Shown: positions 37,678-46,829 of the stretch, in pieces
How the letters are laid out: each line of letters begins with the position of its first letter
Position numbering within the stretch: the first letter of the stretch is position 1
NCBI RefSeq assembly: GCF_045277565.1
Contig: NZ_CP123584.1
Coordinates: 434,001-498,000 of the forward strand
Origin: Aliisedimentitalea scapharcae
GTDB lineage: Bacteria; Pseudomonadota; Alphaproteobacteria; Rhodobacterales; Rhodobacteraceae
Length of the DNA: 64,000 bases
Reading direction: 5' to 3'
Position numbers and translations under genes: made by a program
The notes under the pieces: model-generated
Told to the model about the DNA's origin: nothing
Databases searched by the model: none
Seen by the model: only the letters and a program-made list of their open reading frames with translations

Positions 37678-39045
37678 ATGGTATCAGCAGCAGAACAAAT
37701 GGCGGCCAACACAAGCTGGGCCGCACTGGGCAAAGCCACCGATCTGCGCAACCGAATCCTGTTCACGCTGGCCTTGCTGATCGTTTACCGGCTGGGGACT
37801 TTCATCCCGGTGCCTGGTATCGACGGCAACGCACTGCGCGAATTCATGGAATCGGCGGGGCAGGGCATTGGCGGCATGGTGTCGATGTTCACCGGCGGCG
37901 CATTGGGGCGTATGGGTATCTTTGCCCTGGGCATCATGCCGTATATTTCAGCATCGATTATCGTGCAGCTGCTGACAGCCATGGTTCCTCAACTTGAACA
38001 GTTGAAGAAAGAAGGCGAGCAGGGCCGTAAAAAGATCAACCAGTACACTCGCTTCGGGACTGTCGCGCTGGCAACGGCGCAGGCATACGGGTTGGCCGTC
38101 TCACTGGAATCGGGTGATCTGGCGACGGATCCCGGTATGTATTTCCGCATGGCCTGTATGGTGACACTGGTCGGTGGCACCATGTTCCTGATGTGGTTGG
38201 GTGAACAGATCACCGCGCGCGGTATCGGCAATGGCATCTCGTTGATCATCTTTGTCGGCATCATTGCCGAAGTTCCTGCCGCACTGGCGCAGTTCTTTGC
38301 TTCGGGTCGGTCTGGCGCGCTGAGCCCGGCGATCATCATCGCTGTGATTGTGATGGTGATTGCGACGATCATGTTCGTGGTTTTCATGGAACGTGCGCTG
38401 CGCAAGATCCACATCCAATATCCACGCCGTCAGGTGGGGATGAAGGTCTATGATGGCGGCTCTAGCCACCTGCCGGTCAAAGTGAACCCAGCAGGCGTTA
38501 TTCCAGCCATTTTTGCCAGCTCTCTGCTGTTGCTACCGGTCACGATCTCGACCTTTTCGTCCGGTGCGGCAACTGGGCCTGTGATGTCCTGGCTGCTGGC
38601 CAACTTTGGCCCCGGTCAACCGCTGTACTTGCTGTTCTTTGTTTCGATGATCGTGTTCTTTGCGTATTTCTATACGTTCAACGTATCGTTCAAACCCGAT
38701 GAGGTTGCCAACAATCTGAAGAACCAGAATGGGTTTGTCCCTGGCATTCGTCCTGGCAAGAAAACAGCTGAATATCTGGAATACGTCGTGAATCGTATTC
38801 TTGTGTTGGGTGCTGCTTATCTGGCAGCCGTCTGCCTGCTGCCGGAAATTCTGCGCGGTCAATTCGCCATCCCGTTCTATTTCGGTGGTACGTCGGTGCT
38901 GATTGTCGTGTCGGTGACCATGGACACCATCCAGCAAGTTCAAAGCCACCTGTTGGCGCATCAGTATGAGGGGCTCATCGAGAAATCCCAATTGCGCGGC
39001 AAAGGTGGCAAGAAACGTGGCAGAAGGAGCCCGGCGCGCAAATGA
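37678..39045 (+). CDS. secY: Preprotein translocase subunit SecY
   Basis: The channel-forming subunit of the Sec translocon, 455 residues with ten membrane helices. Family landmarks include LGTFIPVPGID near residue 40, the plug-region glycine-rich segment, GIMPYISASIIVQLL, GIGNGISLIIF and the cytoplasmic FKPDEVANNLKNQNGFVPGI loop. The C-terminus is basic (GGKKRGRRSPARK). The start at 37678 has AGAGAGA upstream. Overlaps adk by 4 bp. Confidence 0.98.
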   Translation: MVSAAEQMAANTSWAALGKATDLRNRILFTLALLIVYRLGTFIPVPGIDGNALREFMESAGQGIGGMVSMFTGGALGRMGIFALGIMPYISASIIVQLLTAMVPQLEQLKKEGEQGRKKINQYTRFGTVALATAQAYGLAVSLESGDLATDPGMYFRMACMVTLVGGTMFLMWLGEQITARGIGNGISLIIFVGIIAEVPAALAQFFASGRSGALSPAIIIAVIVMVIATIMFVVFMERALRKIHIQYPRRQVGMKVYDGGSSHLPVKVNPAGVIPAIFASSLLLLPVTISTFSSGAATGPVMSWLLANFGPGQPLYLLFFVSMIVFFAYFYTFNVSFKPDEVANNLKNQNGFVPGIRPGKKTAEYLEYVVNRILVLGAAYLAAVCLLPEILRGQFAIPFYFGGTSVLIVVSVTMDTIQQVQSHLLAHQYEGLIEKSQLRGKGGKKRGRRSPARK

Positions 39046-39683
39046 ACATTATTCTGTTGGGCCCGCCGGGAGCGGGCAAGGGAACGCAAGCTCGTCATTT
39101 GGTTGAAACCCGGGGCATGATCCAATTGTCTACCGGGGACATGCTGCGCGAAGCCAAGACCTCGGGCACCGAGATGGGCAAGAAAGTGTCCGCGATCATG
39201 GACGCGGGCAAGCTGGTCACAGACGAGATCGTGATTGGCCTGATCGAAGAAAAGCTGACCACCGAAGCCGGTGCTGGGTTTATCTTTGACGGCTTTCCGC
39301 GCACATTGGCCCAGGCCGACGCACTGGCCGCGCTGCTGGCCAAGCTGGGTCAATCGCTGCACACCGTGATCGAAATGCGGGTGGATGATGACGCGCTCGT
39401 CAATCGGATCACCGGTCGGTTCACATGCGGCAATTGCGGCGAAGTCTACCACGACGAAACCAAGCCGACCAAAGTCGATAGCGTTTGTGACGCGTGTGGC
39501 GGGACCGATATGGTGCGCCGCGCCGATGACAACGAAGACAGCCTGCGCACCCGCCTGATGGAATACTACAAAAAGACCTCTCCGCTGATCGGCTACTACT
39601 ATGCCAAAGGCGACTTGCGCCCGGTCAATGGGTTGGCCGACATCAAGGAAGTGACCGCCTCGATCAAGGCTATCCTAGGGTAA
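39042..39683 (+). CDS. adk: Adenylate kinase
   Basis: A 213-residue nucleoside monophosphate kinase converting ATP plus AMP to two ADP. P-loop GPPGAGKGTQ near the N-terminus, AMP-binding TGDMLR and FDGFPRT, and a long lid containing four cysteines (CGNCGEVYH and CDACGG) that probably bind zinc. The start overlaps the secY stop (ATGA). Confidence 0.98.
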   Translation: MNIILLGPPGAGKGTQARHLVETRGMIQLSTGDMLREAKTSGTEMGKKVSAIMDAGKLVTDEIVIGLIEEKLTTEAGAGFIFDGFPRTLAQADALAALLAKLGQSLHTVIEMRVDDDALVNRITGRFTCGNCGEVYHDETKPTKVDSVCDACGGTDMVRRADDNEDSLRTRLMEYYKKTSPLIGYYYAKGDLRPVNGLADIKEVTASIKAILG

Positions 39684-39885
39684 TATCCGAATTGGGGTTG
39701 ACGATTTTCTGAAAAGTCAATACCCACCCGCATTCCCTACGGGAATTGATTCCTGTTGGGCAGATTCGTCTGCCTGCAAGACCACCTCGAACAGATGCTG
39801 GATCCGCTGGCCACACTGCCAAGATCGAGTGTTGTGAAAAAAGGTTCCGGCGCTACGGAATCGCAACAAAAAAGGAAAGTGACAC
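39684..39885 (+). promoter_or_regulatory. Leader region ahead of rpsM
   Basis: A 202-bp gap inside the ribosomal cluster. It contains TTGAC (39699-39703) with an inverted GTCAA at 39716-39720, and a second small inverted element (CCC-GCATTCCCTAC-GGG). It probably holds an internal promoter and a structured leader for rpsM-rpsK-rpoA-rplQ; the -10 is not clear. Confidence 0.35.
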
Positions 39886-40254
39886 GTGGCACGTATTGCC
39901 GGCGTAAACATCCCGACTGCTAAGCGGGTCCCTATCGCCCTCACCTATATCACCGGAATCGGTAACACTTCGGCTTCAGCGATCTGCGAAGCTGTCGGCA
40001 TCGACGCGACCCGTCGCGTCAACGAGCTGAGCGACGCCGAAGTTTTGGCCATCCGCGAGCACATCGACGCCAACTATAACGTCGAAGGCGACCTGCGTCG
40101 TGAAGTTCAGATGAACATCAAACGCTTGATGGATCTGGGCTGCTACCGTGGCCTGCGTCATCGTCGTAACCTGCCCGTTCGCGGTCAGCGTACCCACACC
40201 AATGCTCGTACTCGCAAAGGCCCCGCAAAGGCCATTGCTGGTAAGAAGAAATAA
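39886..40254 (+). CDS. rpsM: 30S ribosomal protein S13
   Basis: A 122-residue S13 (MARIAGVNIPTAKRVPIALT at the start; CYRGLRHRRNLPVRGQRTHT near the end), which sits at the top of the small-subunit head and contacts the large subunit. It uses a GTG start at 39886 with AAGGAAAG upstream; no in-frame ATG would keep the conserved N-terminus. Fifteen bp separate it from rpsK. Confidence 0.98.
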   Translation: MARIAGVNIPTAKRVPIALTYITGIGNTSASAICEAVGIDATRRVNELSDAEVLAIREHIDANYNVEGDLRREVQMNIKRLMDLGCYRGLRHRRNLPVRGQRTHTNARTRKGPAKAIAGKKK

Positions 40255-40269
40255 GGGAGGGTTTGATCA

Positions 40270-40659
40270 ATGGCACGCGAAAAGACTCGTACCAAGAAAA
40301 AAGAGCGTAAGAACATTGCATCGGGCGTTGCCCATGTGAACTCGACGTTCAACAACACCAAGATCCTGATCTCGGACGTACAGGGCAACGCGATCTCGTG
40401 GTCGTCGGCCGGTACCATGGGCTTCAAAGGCTCGCGGAAATCGACCCCCTATGCTGCTCAGATGGCTGCAGAAGATGCAGGCAAAAAAGCACAGGAACAC
40501 GGTGTGAAGACTCTGGAAGTCGAAGTCCAGGGCCCCGGCTCGGGTCGTGAATCGGCTTTGCGCGCACTGGCTGCTGCCGGCTTCAACATCACGTCGATCC
40601 GTGACGTGACGCCGATTGCACACAACGGCTGCCGCCCACCAAAGCGCCGCCGCGTCTAA
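40270..40659 (+). CDS. rpsK: 30S ribosomal protein S11
   Basis: A 129-residue S11 with the typical basic start (MAREKTRTKKKERKNI), HVNSTFNNTKILISD, and the C-terminal HNGCRPPKRRRV. It is part of the small-subunit platform that binds mRNA near the exit site. The ATG at 40270 follows GGGAGG. Confidence 0.98.
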   Translation: MAREKTRTKKKERKNIASGVAHVNSTFNNTKILISDVQGNAISWSSAGTMGFKGSRKSTPYAAQMAAEDAGKKAQEHGVKTLEVEVQGPGSGRESALRALAAAGFNITSIRDVTPIAHNGCRPPKRRRV

Positions 40660-40675
40660 TAGACCAAAAATTGCA

Positions 40676-40706
40676 CTGGGGCCTCGTGTTTTCACATGGG
40701 CCCCAG
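40676..40706 (+). other. Hairpin between rpsK and rpoA
   Basis: An 8-bp perfect stem (CTGGGGCC 40676-40683, GGCCCCAG 40699-40706) with further inner pairs and a T-rich loop. No T-run follows directly, so an RNA processing or attenuation role is more likely than full termination. Confidence 0.45.
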
Positions 40707-40777
40707 TCCGTCATTTTAAACCTCGGGCGTCTGTACCTTTTGGGACCATGGGGCACAGACAGGAATGGAGGGACCGC

Positions 40778-41794
40778 ATGATCCACAAGAATTGGGCAGA
40801 ACTTATCAAGCCGACCCAGTTGGAGGTGAAGCCGGGCAATGACCCAGCGCGCCAGGCAACTGTTGTGGCCGAACCGCTCGAGCGCGGCTTTGGTCTGACA
40901 CTGGGCAACGCCCTGCGTCGCATCCTGATGAGCTCGCTGCAAGGCGCCGCCATCACCAGCGTTCAGATTGATAACGTCCTGCACGAGTTCTCGAGCGTGG
41001 CCGGTGTGCGTGAAGACGTCACCGACATCATCCTGAACCTCAAGCAAGTGTCGCTGCGCATGGAAGTCGAAGGCCCCAAGCGCCTGTCGATCAATGCCAA
41101 AGGCCCGGCTGTCGTGACCGCAGGTGACATCAGCGAAAGCGCTGGTATCGAGGTTCTGAACCGCGAACACGTCATCTGTCACCTCGACGATGGTGCTGAT
41201 CTGTTCATGGAACTGACCGTGAACACCGGCAAAGGTTATGTCTCGGCCGACAAGAACAAGCCCGAAGATGCGCCCATCGGTCTGATCCCGATCGACGCGA
41301 TCTATTCGCCGGTCAAACGCGTCAGCTATGATGTGCAGCCGACCCGCGAAGGTCAGGTTCTGGACTATGACAAACTGACCATGAAAGTGGACACTGACGG
41401 GTCGATCACGCCGGATGATGCCGTGGCTTATGCCGCTCGCATTCTGCAGGATCAGCTGTCGATCTTCGTCAACTTCGAAGAGCCCGAGTCGGCCAGCCGT
41501 CAGGACGAAGACGACGGTCTGGAGTTCAACCCGCTGCTGCTGAAGAAAGTGGACGAGTTGGAACTGTCGGTGCGTTCGGCGAACTGTCTGAAGAACGACA
41601 ATATCGTTTATATCGGGGATCTGATTCAGAAAACCGAAGCAGAAATGCTGCGCACGCCGAACTTTGGCCGCAAGTCGCTGAACGAGATCAAGGAAGTTCT
41701 GTCTGGCATGGGACTGCACCTTGGCATGGACGTCGAAGATTGGCCGCCTGACAACATCGAAGATCTGGCCAAGAAGTTTGAAGACAGCTTCTAA
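40778..41794 (+). CDS. rpoA: DNA-directed RNA polymerase subunit alpha
   Basis: A 338-residue alpha subunit. The N-terminal assembly domain has GFGLTLGNALRRILMSSL. The C-terminal domain that binds UP elements and activators has LELSVRSANCLKNDNI and LLRTPNFGRKSLNEIKE-like sequence. I moved the start to the ATG at 40778 (MIHKNWAELIKP), which has AATGGAGGGA upstream; the open frame extends further left but has no family similarity there. Confidence 0.98.
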   Translation: MIHKNWAELIKPTQLEVKPGNDPARQATVVAEPLERGFGLTLGNALRRILMSSLQGAAITSVQIDNVLHEFSSVAGVREDVTDIILNLKQVSLRMEVEGPKRLSINAKGPAVVTAGDISESAGIEVLNREHVICHLDDGADLFMELTVNTGKGYVSADKNKPEDAPIGLIPIDAIYSPVKRVSYDVQPTREGQVLDYDKLTMKVDTDGSITPDDAVAYAARILQDQLSIFVNFEEPESASRQDEDDGLEFNPLLLKKVDELELSVRSANCLKNDNIVYIGDLIQKTEAEMLRTPNFGRKSLNEIKEVLSGMGLHLGMDVEDWPPDNIEDLAKKFEDSF

Positions 41795-41803
41795 GTCATT
41801 CGG

Positions 41804-41821
41804 GGAGGGCCACGGCCCTCC
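41804..41821 (+). other. Hairpin between rpoA and rplQ
   Basis: GGAGGGCC at 41804-41811 and GGCCCTCC at 41814-41821 form a tight stem (effective loop of six bases) 10 bp after the rpoA stop. No T-run; probably an mRNA processing or stabilising element. Confidence 0.4.
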
Positions 41822-41932
41822 TCTTCAATGCCCGGGTTGGCCGGGGAAGACATGGGCAATCCTGCCCCAAGGAGAGGGACTGACACGCATCGGTCTCCAG
41901 ACAAAGCACAAGCTTGAATAAGGAATATCAAA

Positions 41933-42355
41933 ATGCGCCACGCACGTGGATACCGTCGCCTGAACCGCACACACGAGCACCGCAAGGCTCTGTTTGCAAA
42001 CATGGCTGGCTCGTTGATCGAGCACGAGCAGATCAAGACGACTCTGCCGAAAGCAAAAGAATTGCGCCCGATCATCGAAAAAATGATCACTCTGGCGAAA
42101 AAAGGCGACCTGCACTCGCGTCGTAACGCTGCTTCTCGTCTGAAAGAAGACCAGTATGTTGCGAAATTGTTCGACGTTCTGGGCCCCCGCTACAAGGACC
42201 GTCAGGGCGGATACGTTCGCATCCTGAAAGCCGGCTTCCGGTATGGCGACATGGCCCCGATGGCGATCATCGAATTCGTTGACCGTGATCTGGACGCCAA
42301 AGGCGCAGCCGACAAGGCACGCGTTGCTTCGGAAGAAGTAGCCGCAGACGAATAA
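41933..42355 (+). CDS. rplQ: 50S ribosomal protein L17
   Basis: A 140-residue L17, recognised from MRHARGYRRLNRTHEHRKAL at the start and GGYVRILKAGFRYGDMAPMA. It has the acidic C-terminal tail seen in alphaproteobacteria. Last gene of the cluster, directly ahead of a strong terminator. Confidence 0.98.
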   Translation: MRHARGYRRLNRTHEHRKALFANMAGSLIEHEQIKTTLPKAKELRPIIEKMITLAKKGDLHSRRNAASRLKEDQYVAKLFDVLGPRYKDRQGGYVRILKAGFRYGDMAPMAIIEFVDRDLDAKGAADKARVASEEVAADE

Positions 42356-42384
42356 GAACTTTGAGGATCTGATCCTCGGTTCAG

Positions 42385-42414
42385 GCCCCGCTCGATTTCG
42401 AGCGGGGCTTTTTT
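42385..42414 (+). terminator. Rho-independent terminator of the ribosomal cluster
   Basis: Perfect 10-bp stem (42385-42394 with 42399-42408) around ATTT, followed by six to seven T; 30 bp after the rplQ stop. Confidence 0.95.
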
Positions 42415-42462
42415 GTGCGCTGGCCCTTGGCAGACCAAGGCGGTTGTCCCTAGGGTGATCGC

Positions 42463-43515
42463 ATGACCTTGAATGTCCTTCCCGACCGTATCGACCGTCC
42501 GTCTGCCTGGATTGGACAGGATATGCATCGACGTCCACAGGAATGGTTGGTTGAACTGTCACCGCGCGATATCGCGGATCTGGAACAGGCGGCGAAACAC
42601 TATCTGAACATAGGGCGGGACATCGGCGAAATCACCAAAGCCGACTTTCCTTTGGTGCACTTTGGAACCCACCTAGAGGCCCTGCGCGATCAATTGATCA
42701 ACGGGATTGGGTTTGAAGTCCTACGTGGCCTGCCGGTTCAGCATTATTCGCAACACATGACAGCTGCCATTTTTTGTGGCGTCGGCGCGCATCTCGGATC
42801 GGCAAGGTCACAGAACGCGGCTGGCCATATCCTGGGCCATGTGCGCGATATTGGGGCGGATGCGAAGGACCCCAATACCCGAATCTACCAGACTCACGAC
42901 CGCCAGACCTTTCATACGGACAGCGCCGACGCCGTCGGCCTGATGTGCTTGCAAGATGCGCTCGAAGGTGGAGATTCGCTTTTGGTGAGCGTCGAGGCGA
43001 TTTTCAATCGGATGCGGGTGGACTGTCCTGATCTGTTGCAACTGTTGTTTGATCCCATCGCGACGGATCGTCGGGGCGAAGTCCCGGAGGGGATGGACCC
43101 GTTTATGACCATCCCACCGCTCAGCTGGTGTGAGGGGCGATTGACGGTGTTCTACCAACGCCAATACATCGACAGCGCGCAACGGTTCGCGGACGCGATG
43201 CAACTGACACCTGATCACATTCGGGCCTTGGACACATTTGACGCACTGGCCAATGACCCGGTTCTGCATTTGCCTATGCGGTTGCAGCCGGGGGACATGC
43301 AATTCGTCTATAATCACTCCCAGCTGCACGATCGGACAGGGTTTACAGACCGACATGACCCGGCACTGCGCCGGCATCTGTTGCGACTATGGCTGTCGTT
43401 GCCAGGGGACCGAACATTGCCGCCTAGTTTCGCGCAGCGCTATGGCAATCTCGAAGTCGGAAACCGGGGCGGGATCATAACGGATGGAACCCGTCTGCAT
43501 GCGCCTCTGGATTGA
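42463..43515 (+). CDS. TauD/TfdA-family Fe(II)/2-oxoglutarate dioxygenase
   Basis: A 350-residue oxygenase. The iron triad is visible as His151-x-Asp153 (FHTDSAD) and His289 (SQLHDRTGF), with the 2-oxoglutarate-binding Arg308 in RRHLLRLWLS. Substrate is unknown; relatives oxidise taurine, betaines or amino acids. It stands alone between the ribosomal terminator and the protease gene. The ATG at 42463 has only a weak AGGG upstream. Confidence 0.87.
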   Translation: MTLNVLPDRIDRPSAWIGQDMHRRPQEWLVELSPRDIADLEQAAKHYLNIGRDIGEITKADFPLVHFGTHLEALRDQLINGIGFEVLRGLPVQHYSQHMTAAIFCGVGAHLGSARSQNAAGHILGHVRDIGADAKDPNTRIYQTHDRQTFHTDSADAVGLMCLQDALEGGDSLLVSVEAIFNRMRVDCPDLLQLLFDPIATDRRGEVPEGMDPFMTIPPLSWCEGRLTVFYQRQYIDSAQRFADAMQLTPDHIRALDTFDALANDPVLHLPMRLQPGDMQFVYNHSQLHDRTGFTDRHDPALRRHLLRLWLSLPGDRTLPPSFAQRYGNLEVGNRGGIITDGTRLHAPLD

Positions 43516-43596
43516 GCCGAGCGGGAAAACGCCCAACGTCTTGCATTCAGCGGATCTCGACCGCATATCGGGGGGCACGCTGAAAAAGGAAGTCAC

Positions 43597-44985
43597 ATGT
43601 TCCGAACGATCTTTGCCATATTGGTTATCCTGTGGGCTCCTCTAGCCAGTGCCGAGACCCGAATTCCGAACTCCCAGGCGGAGATCTCGTTGGGATTCGC
43701 GCCCCTGGTCAAACAGGCGGCACCAGCCGTGGTGAATATCTATGCCAAGATCGTGACCGAGCAGCGCCAGCGGTCGCCGTTCATGAGCGACCCGTTTTTT
43801 GATGAGTTCTTTCAGGGTTTTGCCAAACCCCGGCCGCGGGTCCAAAATTCGTTGGGTTCGGGGGTCATACTGACCGCTGACGGGATTGTGGTGTCGAATT
43901 ATCATGTCGTTGGCATGGCGACGGAAATCCGCGTGGTGACAACGGATCGACGTGAATACAATGCCCGCGTGGTTCTGGCCGACAAGGCCAGCGATCTGGC
44001 CATTCTGCAATTGGATGATGCCGCCGAATTGCCCTTTCTTCCGCTGCGCGACAGCGACAGCGTGGAAGTCGGGGAGTTGGTTCTGGCCGTTGGCAACCCG
44101 TTTGGCGTTGGACAGACCGTCAGCAGCGGCATCGTGTCGGGTCTGGCCCGATCCGGGTCAGCTGCGGGGGGCGGCTTGGGCTATTTCATTCAGACCGATG
44201 CAGCGATCAATCCAGGTAATTCCGGCGGAGCATTGATTGATGTGAACGGCGATTTGATAGGGGTGAATACCCGCATTGTCAGCCGCTCGGGCGGATCCAA
44301 TGGTATTGGATTTGCGATTCCCGCCAATCTGGTCCGGGAATTCGTACAACAGTCCCGTAATGGTGCCGAAGAATTCATGCGTCCCTGGGCCGGTATGTCG
44401 GGGCAACCGATTGACGCCGATCTTGCTGCCTCATTGGGAATGGACCTTCCCGAAGGCATGCTGATTTCGGATCTTCACCCGGCCAGCCCTTTTGCCAAAG
44501 CAGGATTCGCAGTCGGTGATGTCATCACCAAGGTTGACGGAGAGGTGGTCAATTCGCCGCCGGAAATGGTGTTTCGAATGACTGTCGCCGGAATGGGCAG
44601 CGAAGCAGAGTTCATCAGGGTGCGTGACGGGACCGAAACACCTATCAAAGTGGCAATGAAACCGGCCCCAGACGACCCGCCCGCGAACCCGATTCAGTTT
44701 GATGAACACACAACATTGCCAGGATTGACGGTGGCACGTGTCAACCCGGTGATAATTTCCCGAATGGCGTCCGTACCGCTTCCTGATGATGGTGTGGTGG
44801 TTCTGGATCCTGGCCCATATGGCGCGCGGGCCGGGTTGCAGGCCGGAGACGTCATCCGTGCGATCAATGGCGCGAAAGTGAGCGCACCGACTGATGTTTT
44901 GAAATTGATGCAAGACTCGGGCCGCAGGGTTGCGATGGATCTGTTCAGACGTGGTCAGATTTTGAAACTTCGGTTCCGACTGTGA
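43597..44985 (+). CDS. DegP/HtrA-type periplasmic serine protease
   Basis: A 462-residue Do-family protease for quality control in the periplasm. A signal peptide (cleavage near LASA, residue 19) precedes a trypsin-like domain with His103 (SNYHVVG), Asp133 (ASDLAIL) and Ser209 (GNSGGAL), followed by two PDZ domains (about 250-350 and 370-460). The second PDZ has a diverged beginning. The ATG at 43597 follows AAAGGAAG. No terminator is visible in the 277 bp before rarA, a gap in which I recognise no gene. Confidence 0.93.
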   Translation: MFRTIFAILVILWAPLASAETRIPNSQAEISLGFAPLVKQAAPAVVNIYAKIVTEQRQRSPFMSDPFFDEFFQGFAKPRPRVQNSLGSGVILTADGIVVSNYHVVGMATEIRVVTTDRREYNARVVLADKASDLAILQLDDAAELPFLPLRDSDSVEVGELVLAVGNPFGVGQTVSSGIVSGLARSGSAAGGGLGYFIQTDAAINPGNSGGALIDVNGDLIGVNTRIVSRSGGSNGIGFAIPANLVREFVQQSRNGAEEFMRPWAGMSGQPIDADLAASLGMDLPEGMLISDLHPASPFAKAGFAVGDVITKVDGEVVNSPPEMVFRMTVAGMGSEAEFIRVRDGTETPIKVAMKPAPDDPPANPIQFDEHTTLPGLTVARVNPVIISRMASVPLPDDGVVVLDPGPYGARAGLQAGDVIRAINGAKVSAPTDVLKLMQDSGRRVAMDLFRRGQILKLRFRL

Positions 44986-45262
44986 ACCGGCTGTTATTTC
45001 TCCCAGGGCAGAGGGCGGTCCATAAAATCAAGTCCGATCGACCCGACCGATAGATTTCAGGGTGGAATTGAGGACTTGGATTGAAACTGCCGCGTTCGTT
45101 GTTTAGGCGATGGTCTGGGCACAACAGTGCTTTGCTCGGCTCTGAAAATGCGAGTGTTGTGATTGCAGGATGATCTGGCCAAGCCCGTCGGGCGTTCCGG
45201 GTCAGGCAACGATCATGGGGGGCTGTGGCAGGTGCTCCCAAGTCGAAAGCGAGGTTATCCAG

Positions 45263-46573
45263 ATGTCAGATCTTTTCGATCTCGGAGAAAAACAAGGGAC
45301 ACAACCATTGGCGGCCGCCTTGCGGCCACGGTCGCTGGACGACATCATCGGACAGGATGCTTTGACGGCCCAGGGGTCGATCCTGCAACGTCGGATCGCG
45401 GCAGATCAATTGGGCAGCATTGTCCTGTACGGCCCGCCCGGCATTGGAAAGACCTCCATAGCACGCGCTGTCGGCGACATGCTCAGCAAGGATTTTCGTC
45501 CCCTTCATGCGACACGCGCTGGTGTCAAAGAGATCCGCCAACTCGCGGACGAATCCCGTATGCGGCCCTTGCTCATCTTCGTTGACGAGGTTCATAGGTT
45601 CTCGGCGACTCAGGCTGATGATCTTCTGGCGATCTGTGAAGAAGGGACAGCCGATTTTATCGGTGCAACCACACAGAACCCGTATACCGCACTGCCCAAA
45701 GCTCTTATTTCGCGCTCGACCATTCTGAAACTTGAACCAATTTCGATCGAAGACATGGAAAAAGTTGTTGCACGCGGGCTTGATCATTTGGCGAGCACCG
45801 GAATCAATGTCTCCCTTTCGCCGGAACACAGGCAGCTCATCGCAGGGCGTTCGGGCGGTGATGCACGCCGCGCTTTGACAACGCTCGAGAGCCTGGCCGT
45901 TGGTCACACTTCTGGCGAACCTGTTGTCGTGACCGAAGCCATGATCGAAGAAGCGTATATGGCTGCACCGGTTAACCACGACCGATCAGGGGATCAGCAT
46001 TACGATGTTATCTCGGCCTTTATCAAATCCATGCGCGGCGGTGGTGCACCGGATGCGGTTCTCTATTGGCTGGCACGGCTCATCCATGGGGGGGAGGATC
46101 CGCGTTTTATCGCCCGCCGCATCATGATCCAGGCGTCTGAAGACGTGGGGCTTGCCGATAACGGGGCCCTCCAGACTGCGGTGGCGGCTGCCCAGGCTGT
46201 TGAAATGATTGGATACCCCGAAGCAAGAATTATCCTTGCTCATGCTGCGCTTCATGTTGCCCGTGCGCCCAAATCTGGATCTGCCAATCATGGGATTTCG
46301 GCGGCGCTCGCGGCCGTCGCGAGCGAGCCACCGCAGCCGGTTCCGCTGCATCTGCGCGATACGCATTATCAAGGCAGTGAAAAATTGGGTCACGGCGGGT
46401 ATCGAAGCCCGCACAAGGATCCAAGAGGTTGGGTTGACCAGCAATATGCGCCAGGTATCGAACCGGGTCGCTTTTACAAAAGCGAGGCGCGCGATGCGCA
46501 GACATTTGAAAAGCGTGCAGATGAATATTGGGGGCGGGTCACGGGACGGCCTGTCCCAAAACTGTTCGAATAG
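45263..46573 (+). CDS. rarA: Replication-associated recombination protein A (MgsA/RarA)
   Basis: A 436-residue AAA+ ATPase of the clamp-loader class acting at stalled forks. Walker A GPPGIGKTS, Walker B LLIFVDEVHRF, sensor GATTQNP and the arginine-finger SRS follow. The C-terminal tetramerisation domain begins near HYDVISAFIKSMRG. The ATG at 45263 (MSDLFDLG) has GAGG 8 bp upstream; the open frame extends to 45170 without similarity. Confidence 0.96.
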   Translation: MSDLFDLGEKQGTQPLAAALRPRSLDDIIGQDALTAQGSILQRRIAADQLGSIVLYGPPGIGKTSIARAVGDMLSKDFRPLHATRAGVKEIRQLADESRMRPLLIFVDEVHRFSATQADDLLAICEEGTADFIGATTQNPYTALPKALISRSTILKLEPISIEDMEKVVARGLDHLASTGINVSLSPEHRQLIAGRSGGDARRALTTLESLAVGHTSGEPVVVTEAMIEEAYMAAPVNHDRSGDQHYDVISAFIKSMRGGGAPDAVLYWLARLIHGGEDPRFIARRIMIQASEDVGLADNGALQTAVAAAQAVEMIGYPEARIILAHAALHVARAPKSGSANHGISAALAAVASEPPQPVPLHLRDTHYQGSEKLGHGGYRSPHKDPRGWVDQQYAPGIEPGRFYKSEARDAQTFEKRADEYWGRVTGRPVPKLFE

Positions 46574-46829
46574 TGGTCTTTTGCTCGGGGCTGGCGGGGA
46601 TCGCGGTCATCCGATTGGCAAATGGGATGAAACGCCTCTCGGTGGCTGTGCCCAACTGTCCAAGACATGACCCTTGGGATAGGAAAAGCGGGCTCCGAGA
46701 CGGTGGAAACCGGGTTCTTTACTGGTGAAACTCGGGGAAAACTTGACATCCTGCCCCCCGCGCGCGACAGACCGTTGATGATTTCGAGGGCTGGTTTTCG
46801 GCGCTGACAATCACGCAAGGAGTGGGTGC
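46574..46829. other. Gap between rarA and rluC
   Basis: 256 bp without a recognised gene. A short frame reading GLAGIAVIRLANGM at about 46589-46632 resembles the hydrophobic tail of a membrane protein, but no start or full domain is visible. Confidence 0.4.
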
